13,385 nt of DNA from JANNSX01 sp031403155 (GCA_031403155.1 JANNSX010000123.1:1-13385); one strand, 5' to 3'; shown: positions 1 through 6,652, counted from the first letter of the stretch. Notes: generated by a model not told the origin, from the letters alone. Numbers and translations are program-made.

Positions 1-22
1 CTGAGCCGGCGAGCCCAGAGCG

Positions 23-1932
23 TCAATGCGCGGGCAGGACCGCCTCGCCAAGGACGCGTGTCGACATCGGCTTTAAGTAATTGTCGATCAGATCAAGCGC
101 GGTCCTGAGAGCACGGGCCGAGACCTGATCCGGCTCGGCAGTCCCCTCGGGACCGGCTGCCCACCACAGCAGCTCCAGAACGAGAGCGAGGCGAAGCACC
201 TGTCCTGGCATCTTGCCAAGGGCCGAGGCCACCAGCCCCGAGGCGGATTTCGATTCTGCATGGTGTTCTTCTCGCCATTCTTGCCACACGTTGAGCGCAG
301 TTGGCTCGATTGCCAGCGTCACCGGCCGTAGCACCCCGCTCTCGGCATCTCCTTGGAACTCGAGCTTGTGCAGCCGGCGCAACACGCGTTCGACCAGCTG
401 GCGGTCCGGTTGATGGCGCGGCCGGCTCGGTTTGACGCTCTCCGGCCACGTCAGCAGAAACCGCGCAGCCATGCCATCGTCGTCGCCCTTCATCAGCAGC
501 GTGGCAAGCTTGTCGGGCTGGATGCCGCCCACTATCGACACGGCCACGTGATCGAGCCGCAATGGCTCGGGGTGCTTCTTGCGATCGACGATATAGGCAC
601 GCCCCCCGTAAGCTTCGAGCCAGAAGGCGCGGTCGCCGTCGCCATACTTTCCGATATTGCCCAGCCAGCCCGAACACTCGTCCTGCCATAGTAAGAGACC
701 GCTCGCATTACCGCCAGGATGGCAGCGACTGCCTCTATGGTGGCGTCGTTGATGACGACGCGTGGCATCTGCGGTTCATCGGGTTCATCCGCATCGGCTG
801 GCTTCGGCGGTGCCGGCCGGTTATTTTTCACGGCCTCTCGCGCATCGGCCTCCCAATCGTCGCGACGGGCCTCAGCTACCACTTTGGCAGCGTCGTGAAT
901 GCGCCGAGTTTCGGGCCAGCTCGCGGCGGCATCCCGCTCTACCACGGCAAGAGGATCGCGCACCGCGTCCATCGCGGGGCTTTTTCCGGCGGATGGCGAG
1001 CCGACCAGCAGTGTCCACAGGATCGCTGGCTCTTGCCAACCCTCCCATGGCGACACCCATCTCGCGGCGCCGATGACACCAGCGGCCGCGCCAAGGAGCG
1101 AAATCGCCACGTAGTCGACCGGCGCTGATTTGCATTCGGCGGCCTGCTCGATCCACTCGGCGAGCGGACCGAACGCGATGAGAGGGATCTCGGGTGCGGG
1201 CGCCATTGTACGCAGTACAATGGACATATCCGGACCCGACTGCGGGGCGACCCTCTTTAGCATCTCCTTGATCGTCTCATTTGAAACGCCATCGGGCAGC
1301 GGATCTGCCAAATCCCATCCGACCGGCCAAGAGTTTGGCACCACGACAACGCGGACGGAGGCCGCTCCGGCCTCGTAGGCCAACCTCGAAACATCTGTCG
1401 CATATTTGCGGCCGGGTTCGTCATTGTCCGGCCATATCACAACGTGCCGGTCGAGCAACGGAGACCAATCGGCTAGATCGGCGGTATTCGAGCCGCCCGA
1501 TGAAGTTATTGAAACGTGATCAGGAAACGTGCCCGCAGCGGCGTCTGCCGCCTTCTCGCCTTCGACCACGAGCACCGGCGCATCGGGACGCTGAGCCAGA
1601 GAGGTGAGCCCGAACAAAGGGCGCTTCGCCGGCGGGTGTTTCCATCTCCAGGTGAATGCACCGAATTCGTCCTGCCATAACGTCAGAGGAAAGAATTGCT
1701 TGGACTTCCCTGTATGCTGCGGCTCGCGCCGATCGACCGCCGCGAGCTGGTGGCCTACTGCATCGCAATACCAATAGCGCTGAGCCCCCTTCGGTGGTGG
1801 TGGCGCCGGCGCGTCATCTGGAACGGGCGCCACATAACGAAGCTGGTCTTCGTTCGGCACGTGGCCGGATGCGTGACCATTGGCAGCCGAAACCGACGGC
1901 AGCGGATCGAACATACCGATGTCCTCAGTCAT
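23..1932 (-). pseudogene. Toprim + DUF3987 primase/helicase-like protein, frameshifted
   Basis: This is the replication-type protein of the mobile element. The start is the ATG at 1932, which overlaps the end of the upstream gene (ATGACTGA). Residues about 120-215 form a Toprim-like fold with EGEKAAD (124-130) and WPDNDEPG (167-174). A DUF3987 ATPase region follows, with Walker A GSPSAGKS at 311-318. After Val408 (GTA at 711-709) the frame is lost and runs into a stop at 532. Re-reading one base (AAT at 709-707) restores NASGLLLWQDECSGWLGNIG and a continuous frame down to the stop at 23, about 636 residues in all. The junction CGGTAATGCG is not a homopolymer. The family, from memory, usually continues about 100 residues further, so the C-terminus may be cut by a second lesion near 23-35. 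An in-frame restart at 562 could make a 179-residue fragment. Family assignment is firm; inactivity is inferred. Confidence 0.8.
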
Positions 1933-2227
1933 GGCGCACCCCCAGCATGTCCGCGAGGCTCCGTGCCGCCTCAACCTGGCTGAGCCCACTCAGGTATGCA
2001 GCCAACGAGACAGGGTCGCCGCCGCGCGCGTCAATGGCGAAATCAGCCCAGCGCCCTGTGACGAGATTGACGCTGAAGCTGCCAGCGCGTCGATCCGCCC
2101 GCCGCGAGTTGCGGGCCACGAATTCGCGACCGTGGCGGTGGCCGTCTGGCAGCCAGCGCGCGCACAATTCCGGCAACCGAGCCAGAGCCGCACGATTGAT
2201 GACTTCGAAGTTGATGTTCGGTTTCAT
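1925..2227 (-). CDS. small primase-N-terminal-like protein (zinc residues absent)
   Basis: A 100-residue protein with FEVINRAALARLPELCARWL near the N-terminus, then ARNSRRADRRAGSFSVNLVT and GRWADF, then a C-terminal helix SQVEAARSLADMLGV. This layout (short basic core, a 'SFxVNLxTGRWADF' strand pair, then a 'GGDPVSLAAYLxG' helix) is familiar from small proteins encoded just before DUF3987 genes in alphaproteobacterial integrated elements. It recalls the CHC2 zinc-binding domain of DnaG primase, but only one Cys is present, so no zinc site is visible. Its stop overlaps the start of the Toprim/DUF3987 gene by 8 bp, implying translational coupling and a joint role in element replication. No clear Shine-Dalgarno precedes the ATG at 2227. 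The biochemical role is inferred. Confidence 0.75.
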   Translation of the reverse strand: MKPNINFEVINRAALARLPELCARWLPDGHRHGREFVARNSRRADRRAGSFSVNLVTGRWADFAIDARGGDPVSLAAYLSGLSQVEAARSLADMLGVRHD

Positions 2228-2256
2228 GGTGTCGTCCGTTCTGAGACGACGGCGCT

Positions 2257-2277
2257 ACGCCTTAAAATTCCAGGCGT
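2257..2277. promoter_or_regulatory. short inverted repeat in the leader of the primase-like gene
   Basis: ACGCCT (2257-2262) and AGGCGT (2272-2277) form a 6-bp inverted repeat with an AT-rich 9-nt loop, about 30 bp upstream of the ATG at 2227. It lies in the 139-bp space between the AlpA-like gene and the primase-like gene, which holds no ORF I can support. It could be an operator or leader hairpin. The arms are short enough that chance is a real alternative. Confidence 0.25.
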
Positions 2278-2366
2278 TACGCGGTACAAAAGGCCGTCGA
2301 CGATATTCGGTTATCGATATGAGCTTTGCCGCCGCCTCCGGTTGCCCCCGGGGCGGTGGTTCCGTT

Positions 2367-2570
2367 TCAGGCGGCCGGTTCAATGCGAGTTAGTCGCTCG
2401 AGTTCGGAGCGCGGCACCAGTGTCCGGCCGGCGATTCGAATGAGTCGTAGCTCGTTCCGACTGGCCATCGCGTAGAGCGACGTCCTGCCAATGCTGAGCT
2501 GGCGGCAGGCCTCATCGATCGAATACGCACGTTTCTCAAAGGGGTTAGCTTGGGTAGCGCTCTGGGGCAT
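2367..2570 (-). CDS. AlpA-like helix-turn-helix regulator / excisionase
   Basis: A 67-residue protein whose residues about 15-60 form a winged MerR/excisionase-type helix-turn-helix: YSIDEACRQLSIGRTSLYAM is the helix-turn-helix, and the following wing ends in GRTLVPRSELERL. Members of this group (AlpA of CP4-57, Xis-like proteins) activate integrase expression or direct excision of P4-type elements, binding DNA near the integrase or attachment site. The ATG at 2570 is preceded by a strong Shine-Dalgarno GGAGGTGA, which fixes the start. The gene sits between the unrecognised 2657-3247 gene and the primase-like genes, a typical control position in small integrative elements. An inverted repeat overlaps its ribosome-binding site, suggesting autoregulation or translational control. 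Fold confident; direction of control inferred. Confidence 0.85.
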   Translation of the reverse strand: MPQSATQANPFEKRAYSIDEACRQLSIGRTSLYAMASRNELRLIRIAGRTLVPRSELERLTRIEPAA

Positions 2571-2571
2571 T

Positions 2572-2597
2572 TGGTCACCTCCATTCGTTGGTGACCA
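2572..2597. promoter_or_regulatory. inverted repeat covering the alpA-like gene ribosome-binding site
   Basis: TGGTCACC (2572-2579) and GGTGACCA (2590-2597) are perfect 8-bp arms separated by 10 nt. The proximal arm overlaps the Shine-Dalgarno (complement of 2575-2582) of the gene starting at 2570. As DNA this could be a dimeric operator; as RNA it would form a stem hiding the ribosome-binding site. Confidence 0.45.
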
Positions 2598-2656
2598 CCC
2601 AACTATGCGCGAATGCTGGGCAGATAAACCCCCAAATTAGCAGGCGCGTTCTGTGG

Positions 2657-3247
2657 TCAATTCTGCCCACGCTCCTGGGCCTCATCCCGCCCCATCCAGC
2701 GGAGTTGTGGAATGACATCATCCAAGATCTGCATTTGATAAGAGCTCGCTCGGTTTCTGAAAAAATCCTCCCGAAGAGTTCTTATCTGGCGCATATGGCT
2801 GCGTAGCGTTCGCTCGGAGAGGACGCCCTTGTTCGTCCTACGTTGGTTTCCGTGGGATTTGATGATGCCCTCTATCGACCGGGCACTCTGTTCAGAAAGG
2901 ATCGAGCTCAAACGATCGGGGTCACTCAAGATTTCTGCAATCTGCCGATCTGAACCTTGGCCACCCTTTGCCTTCAAATGCTCCCGCACACGCTCAGATG
3001 CGGCGATCAGTTCAATGATCTCGACTGGGCTGAGCCTACTCTTGGGCCGCTCTGGGAGTTTAGAGCGAAAACCGGGTACGTGGCGAACTGCGATCGCGAT
3101 AGCGAAATCCTGATCGGCACTGGGTTGATCTGGATTGATATCATATTTGTCAAAGAGGTCTGACATCCGGCATCCACGAAAGAACTCCGCTTCGTGTTGC
3201 TTTGCCAAGCGTGTCGCAAGGTCTCGCGCCCACCCCCGGCGGGCCAT
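2657..3247 (-). CDS. unrecognised hydrophilic protein of the mobile element
   Basis: I do not recognise this protein. From the ATG at 3247 it is 196 residues, begins MARRGWARDLATRLAKQHEA, and is highly charged with no membrane segment or signal peptide. The middle (RSKLPERPKSRLSPVEIIEL and later RQIAEILSDPDRLSSILSEQ) looks helical. The C-terminal half is Arg-rich (SERTLRSHMRQIRTLREDFF), compatible with nucleic-acid binding. The start at 3247 was chosen because it follows the previous gene's stop (3255) by 7 bp; the frame is also open to a TTG at 3280. The Shine-Dalgarno is weak (GAAG). The base composition looks more AT-rich than the flanks, as expected for acquired DNA. Another reading is that it is the C-terminal part of one longer protein split from the 3255-3500 ORF. 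Confidence 0.6.
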   Translation of the reverse strand: MARRGWARDLATRLAKQHEAEFFRGCRMSDLFDKYDINPDQPSADQDFAIAIAVRHVPGFRSKLPERPKSRLSPVEIIELIAASERVREHLKAKGGQGSDRQIAEILSDPDRLSSILSEQSARSIEGIIKSHGNQRRTNKGVLSERTLRSHMRQIRTLREDFFRNRASSYQMQILDDVIPQLRWMGRDEAQERGQN

Positions 3248-3254
3248 GTCGACT

Positions 3255-3500
3255 TCAAAAATGATCGCACAAAGCGCCAAATCTCTTAGCCATCGCCATC
3301 ATTCTTGTGGCTCCGTTTCTTATGTCTTCCTGACGGCAGCGAGCAACGGCCAACGGCCAACTCCGTGCATGTTCGGGAGGGCACCAGGACGGCGGCACGT
3401 CGGTCACTCCCGGTGGAAGCTGCCGCGGAACCTCCAGGATTGGCTCGGCTAACATCCCCTTGTAAGTGCGACGGTTGCGCCCCTTTTGTTGCTTGGTCAT
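3255..3500 (-). CDS. small unrecognised protein downstream of the integrase
   Basis: An 81-residue ORF whose ATG overlaps the integrase stop as ATGA (3500-3497), good evidence that it is translated with the integrase. It has a basic N-terminus (MTKQQKGRNRRTYKGM), a proline-rich stretch (VPRQLPPGVTDVPPSWCPPE, residues about 24-43), then a helical part ending RMMAMAKRFGALCDHF. No domain is recognised. The PPSWxPPEHAR stretch vaguely recalls phage small-terminase N-termini, too weakly to name it. The ORF ends in a run of five T (CATTTTTGA); one T fewer would fuse it to the downstream ORF, so it may be the N-terminal part of a split gene of about 280 codons. Confidence 0.55.
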   Translation of the reverse strand: MTKQQKGRNRRTYKGMLAEPILEVPRQLPPGVTDVPPSWCPPEHARSWPLAVARCRQEDIRNGATRMMAMAKRFGALCDHF

Positions 3501-4708
3501 CTAACGATCCTCATCTGAACGACGGTGGGCACAGTGGACGCTTCGCAGAACACGGCCCAGTCATCCATAAGCGGTCGTCGCCGTTCGAGGGCGTCGTCGC
3601 GTCGGTATGCCTGCTCTGCTCGATCACCGATAACGTGCGCCAAGGCATGCTCGGCGAGTTCGCGTGGGTATTGAGTGCGATTGCCAGCCCAGTCGCGGAA
3701 ACAAGAACGGAAGCCGTGAACCGTCGCGTTGTTGATCTCCATCCGTCGCAGCACCATTTCGAGGGCCATGTTGGACAGCGGCTTGCCACGACGTTGGCCG
3801 GGGAAAATGTGGTCACCCTCGGAAAGAGACTGCATTTCGGCAAGAATGGCGAGTGCTCGTTGGCAAAGCGGAACCCGATGCTCGCGAGCAGACTTCATGC
3901 GGCTCGCCGGGATTGTCCACACCTTGGCCGAAGCATCAATCTCAACCCAACGCGCGCCGAGAGCTTCGCCGGAGCGCGCAGCGGTCAGGATCGCAAACTC
4001 AAGGCAGCGCGCAGAAACAGCTTGGCGGCATCGTAGCTTGGCCACGAAGCTGGACACGTCATCAATCGGCATTCTGGCATGGTGACCGCGGGTGAGCTTT
4101 TGACGGGCCGGTAGGATAAGCTTGAGGTGTCCGCGCCATGCGGCAGGGTTTTCGCCGGATCGGAAGCCCTGGGCTTTGGCTGCATCGAGCACATTTTCTA
4201 TCCGCCCTCGCACGCGGGACGCTGATTCCGGGATCTTCTGCCAGATCGGCCGTAGCACATCCAGCACATCGGCCGTGGTGATGTCGTTGATCAACTTACC
4301 GCGCAATGGCTTGGCATAAACGCTCAGGCTCATCTTCCACTGCGTCAAATGTTTCGAGTTACGCCAACTTGGGGCCATCGCCATGATGTGCTGGTCGGCA
4401 AACTCCCCGAATGTTGGAAGCCGATCGTCTCCAGTTCTTTCTGCCACGGGATCGCGTCCATCACGGACACATGACCGAGCTGCGGCGGCCTTCTCCCTGG
4501 CTTTGGACAGCGTGACGGTGAGCGCACCGCCCAAACCCATTTCACAGCGTTTGGTGTCTGCAGGTCTGCGATAGACGAAGACCCAACGTTTGCCGCTGCT
4601 CTTGCCAGCGGTAATCCGCAGGTAAAGCCCGCCTCCATCGGCGTACATGCCTGGCGCTGTGAGTGTCTCGACTTTACGTGCGCTCAAACGGTGAACAAGT
4701 CGTGCCAT
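3497..4708 (-). CDS. P4-type tyrosine recombinase (integrase)
   Basis: A 403-residue site-specific recombinase, the normal length for P4-type integrases. Residues 1-90 form the DUF4102 arm-binding domain (LSARKVETLTAPGMYADGGG, GLYLRI). About 95-190 is the SAM-like core-binding domain (FADQHI ... WKMSLSVYAKPLRGKLINDI). The catalytic domain shows Arg245 (LTAARSGEALG), Lys272 (SRMKSAREHRVPL), His331/Arg334 (HGFRSCFRDW), His358 (ALAHVIGD) and the nucleophile Tyr368 (EQAYRRDD), so all active-site residues are present. It should insert and excise the element at a tRNA 3' end. The ATG at 4708 is preceded by AGGA at suitable spacing. Its 5' end faces the putative attachment site at 4864-4886, and its stop overlaps the next gene (ATGA). 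Intact and probably functional. Confidence 0.95.
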   Translation of the reverse strand: MARLVHRLSARKVETLTAPGMYADGGGLYLRITAGKSSGKRWVFVYRRPADTKRCEMGLGGALTVTLSKAREKAAAARSCVRDGRDPVAERTGDDRLPTFGEFADQHIMAMAPSWRNSKHLTQWKMSLSVYAKPLRGKLINDITTADVLDVLRPIWQKIPESASRVRGRIENVLDAAKAQGFRSGENPAAWRGHLKLILPARQKLTRGHHARMPIDDVSSFVAKLRCRQAVSARCLEFAILTAARSGEALGARWVEIDASAKVWTIPASRMKSAREHRVPLCQRALAILAEMQSLSEGDHIFPGQRRGKPLSNMALEMVLRRMEINNATVHGFRSCFRDWAGNRTQYPRELAEHALAHVIGDRAEQAYRRDDALERRRPLMDDWAVFCEASTVPTVVQMRIVR

Positions 4709-4729
4709 CGCTGCCGTCCTAGTCGTTGC

Positions 4730-4765
4730 TCCGCCCTAACATCCGCCCTAACAAGATGGGCGGAT
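4730..4765. repeat. 12-bp tandem repeat plus inverted repeat upstream of the integrase
   Basis: TCCGCCCTAACA occurs twice in direct tandem (4730-4741 and 4742-4753). The second copy also forms a perfect inverted repeat: ATCCGCCC (4741-4748) with GGGCGGAT (4758-4765), 9-nt loop. It sits 22-57 bp upstream of the integrase ATG, between the gene and the attachment-like site. This placement suits an arm-type integrase site, an AlpA/Xis binding site or an operator; which one cannot be told from sequence. Confidence 0.6.
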
Positions 4766-4863
4766 TCGGGCGAACTGTGAAGGACGAGCGCGAACGTGAA
4801 TGGGTGCAACTGCGTTGATATCACAAGAAACTTTGACTACAGGTGAACAGAGAAAAGCGAGAG

Positions 4864-4886
4864 TTCGACAGACTCCCTCTCCGCCA
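4864..4886 (+). other. putative attachment site (tRNA-Ser 3'-end remnant)
   Basis: TTCGA (4864-4868), a 7-nt gap, then CCTCTCC-G-CCA (4876-4886) reproduces the spacing of a tRNA from T-loop through acceptor 3' strand, discriminator and CCA. The acceptor CCTCTCC matches tRNA-Ser genes beginning GGAGAGG. No 5' half exists: there is no GGAGAGG about 90 nt upstream, and the base that should be C61 is G, so this is not a tRNA gene. With a P4-type integrase starting 156 bp away, an attachment core left by integration is the best reading. It marks the likely element/chromosome boundary. Confidence 0.4.
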
Positions 4887-4887
4887 G

Positions 4888-4991
4888 CTAGAGCACTTTC
4901 CGACCAAGTGGAAACCGGTTGGTCGAAAGAAAGTGCTCAATACCAACAACCTAGAGCCCGATCTGATTCCATCAGATCGAAGTGCGCTCTA
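4888..4991. repeat. RIME-like two-palindrome intergenic repeat (about 104 bp)
   Basis: There are two adjacent hairpins. The first pairs GAGCACTTTC (4891-4900) with GAAAGTGCTC (4929-4938) and, inside it, CGACCAA (4901-4907) with TTGGTCG (4919-4925), with a small bulge. The second pairs CGATCTGAT (4959-4967) with ATCAGATCG (4971-4979), flanked by TAGAGC (4952-4957) and GCTCTA (4986-4991). Both hairpins begin with a CTAGAGC motif. Size and two-palindrome design match the Rhizobium-specific intergenic mosaic element described in Rhizobiales; assignment is by layout, not by alignment. No gene is seen in 4709-5031. Confidence 0.6.
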
Positions 4992-5003
4992 ACTCCCAAG
5001 GAT

Positions 5004-5018
5004 GCCGCAATCTGCGGC
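5004..5018 (-). terminator. small stem-loop after the arginine-deiminase-fold gene
   Basis: GCCGCA (5004-5009) and TGCGGC (5013-5018) form a perfect 6-bp stem with a 3-nt loop, 13 bp past the stop codon at 5032. No convincing T-run follows, so intrinsic termination is uncertain. Confidence 0.3.
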
Positions 5019-5031
5019 CGGAGACGTGCGG

Positions 5032-6012
5032 CTACTCCCGCCTGAGCGGCTGGGCCATGCAATGCACGCCGCCGCCGGCGCGGGTGAACATGTTCATCTC
5101 GGGGTCGTAGACCCTGAAGCCGGCGGCCTTCATTTTCTTGTTCAAGTCCTTGGCGCCGGCGGTCGAGAGAATGCGGTCGTTGCCGAGGGCTACGACATTA
5201 CAGCCGAGCGCCATCGTCTCCTTGAAGGTCGCCGGAATGATCTCGATCTTCTTTTTCTTGAGCCAGTCGATGACATCGTCCTCGGTGGTATCGAGGCAGA
5301 CGGCGGCGCAATGCTCGTTCAACATGCACACCATCAAATCGATGTGGACGTAGAACTGGTCGATCGGCGCCCACTTGATCTCCCAGCCCTCGTCCTCCAT
5401 CCAGCCGGCAATCTGCTTCGCCGCCACATGCTCGGAGCGATGATCGGTGTAGCTGAGCAGCACGGCCTTGTCGGCCACCGCATTGAAATCGCCACCCTCG
5501 AAATTGCCCGATGAGACCATGTCGTAGATCGGGATGCCCTTATCCATGTAGAAGCGGATGCAGGCCGCATACTCGCCGCGCCGGCGCGGGTTCGCCATCT
5601 GGCAGATGACGGCGCCGTAGGGCGTCATGAAGGACGAGTCGCGCGCGTAGACTTGATAGGGGTTGTATTCGTCGAGCGGCAGGAAGTGTGTCGTGACGCC
5701 CGCGTCGTGGTAGGCCTCGACCATCTCGCGGTGCTGGCGCATCGCCACCTGCTTGTCGAACTTGTAGCCGCGCCGCATCGTATCGCGGACCAGCGACGAC
5801 CAGGCCGCGTTCTCCTCGCCCATCCAGCGGAAGCCCTCGGGCGGTCCGAGCAGCACGTCGGTCAGCGTGCCTGCCTCCGACTTCATGCCCCAGTGCTTCA
5901 TCAGCGGCGTGCCGCCACCCTCGACGCGAGCGCGCAGCGGAGCAGCCGCCGAGGCCCCGTTGCTGGTCTTGCCGTTGGCGGCCTTTGCGCCGGTCTTGGA
6001 TGCCTTGGCCAT
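5032..6012 (-). CDS. arginine deiminase/dimethylargininase-fold hydrolase (amidinotransferase family)
   Basis: A 326-residue cytosolic enzyme of the guanidino-modifying superfamily (arginine deiminase, DDAH, amidinotransferases). These enzymes attack a guanidinium carbon with a Cys, releasing ammonia or an amine, or transferring the amidino group. The visible core is YARDSSF (Asp125), NFEGGDF (Glu172, Asp175), HIDLMVCMLNE (His223) and GGGVHCMAQPLRR (Cys318), so the Asp-Glu-His-Cys active site is complete. Length fits the small DDAH-like members rather than the roughly 410-residue arginine deiminases. Residues 1-30 are a low-complexity Ala/Lys/Ser extension, probably disordered. The ATG at 6012 follows GGGGATCAGGAC. 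The gene lies 640 bp downstream of a peptide-type ABC operon on the same strand, which suggests, but does not prove, that it acts on an imported guanidino compound. Substrate unknown. Confidence 0.85.
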   Translation of the reverse strand: MAKASKTGAKAANGKTSNGASAAAPLRARVEGGGTPLMKHWGMKSEAGTLTDVLLGPPEGFRWMGEENAAWSSLVRDTMRRGYKFDKQVAMRQHREMVEAYHDAGVTTHFLPLDEYNPYQVYARDSSFMTPYGAVICQMANPRRRGEYAACIRFYMDKGIPIYDMVSSGNFEGGDFNAVADKAVLLSYTDHRSEHVAAKQIAGWMEDEGWEIKWAPIDQFYVHIDLMVCMLNEHCAAVCLDTTEDDVIDWLKKKKIEIIPATFKETMALGCNVVALGNDRILSTAGAKDLNKKMKAAGFRVYDPEMNMFTRAGGGVHCMAQPLRRE

Positions 6013-6121
6013 GTCCTGATCCCCGAGTTACGGCCGGCTGACGGCCTTGATTGTGATGGAAGGGATGCTGTCCGAAGCGCGCGCGCGGATCAAGGGCGGA
6101 TCAGCGTAAATGCGTCTGCAT

Positions 6122-6170
6122 CTGTGTCGCGACTGGTCAGGCATGCCTAACCACCACCTTGGCGACACAG
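6122..6170. promoter_or_regulatory. composite palindrome upstream of the deiminase-fold gene
   Basis: CTGTGTCGC (6122-6130) and GCGACACAG (6162-6170) are perfect 9-bp arms. They enclose a second, nearly concentric palindrome at 6135-6152, GGTcAGGCATGCCTaACC. It lies 110-158 bp upstream of the ATG at 6012, outside the mosaic repeat that begins at 6173. It could be an operator for the deiminase-fold gene or a factor-dependent terminator stem for the ATPase transcript. No T-run is seen, favouring an operator. Confidence 0.4.
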
Positions 6171-6172
6171 CA

Positions 6173-6627
6173 CCCTTTCCTCCCCCTTCTTATGGGGGAG
6201 GACTGTTCGCCTTGGGTTTAGCGTTAGCTAACCCTTAGGCGAACATAGGTGGGGGTGCTCGTTCCGGGGGTAGGTGCGACCGGTAGCCCGGCTCATGCCG
6301 CACGCGTAGACACGCATCACCGCGGAATGAATCGCGCGTTGTCGTCGGCGACGTCCTCGCTGCCTAGAGTGCTTCCGGAAAAAGCTTGTCCCGGCGAAGG
6401 CCGGGATCCGAAGCGGTTTTCCGAAAAGAAGCACGACAAACCAAGGAATTAGGGTGTTGAAGTGATTCAACGAAAAACGGAAACACCCTGGCATCGACAG
6501 CCGTCGGTCCCGCACGTCTCGCGAAGCCGAACCAGCACCCCCACCTAGGCGCGCCTAAGGACTTGAGCCGCTTCGCGCCTAAGTCCAAGGCGCGCGGTCC
6601 TCCCCCATCAAGAGGGGGAGGAAAGGG
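6173..6627. repeat. 455-bp palindromic mosaic element with 31-bp terminal inverted repeats
   Basis: The ends 6173-6203 and 6597-6627 are inverted copies matching at 28 of 31 positions; each is itself a hairpin (TCCTCCCCC / GGGGGAGGA). Moving inward there is a hairpin at 6205-6244 (GTTCGCC ... GGCGAAC, with GGGTT/AACCC inside) and a longer one at 6549-6595 (GCGCGCCTAAGGACTT against AAGTCCAAGGCGCGC). Next comes a second inverted pair 6245-6264 / 6529-6548 (18 of 20). In the middle are a hairpin at 6369-6434 nesting CCCGGC-GAAG-GCCGGG (6390-6405) and one at 6451-6489 (AGGGTGTT ... AACACCCT). No plausible ORF or transposase and no obvious target duplication. It fills the gap between the ATPase and the deiminase-fold gene. 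It could be a MITE-like element or several REP-type repeats stacked together. Confidence 0.7.
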
Positions 6628-6652
6628 AGCGGCTACCCTCCGAATGTCCCCC

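Noticed and set aside
4797..4886. Complete tRNA-Ser gene
   Set aside because: Only the 3' part is present. There is no GGAGAGG acceptor strand, D-arm or anticodon arm upstream, and the expected C61 is G.
1..4886. Anti-phage defence or toxin-antitoxin system in the element
   Set aside because: No nuclease, helicase, methylase, TIR, reverse-transcriptase or toxin motif could be seen in the small genes; their functions are simply unknown.
6228..6588. Short ORFs inside the mosaic element as a transposase or peptide
   Set aside because: They run through hairpins and inverted repeats, lack catalytic motifs and ribosome-binding sites, and are best read as non-coding repeat.
6173..6627. CRISPR array
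   Set aside because: The repeats are inverted pairs of differing lengths, not regularly spaced direct repeats, and no cas genes are present.
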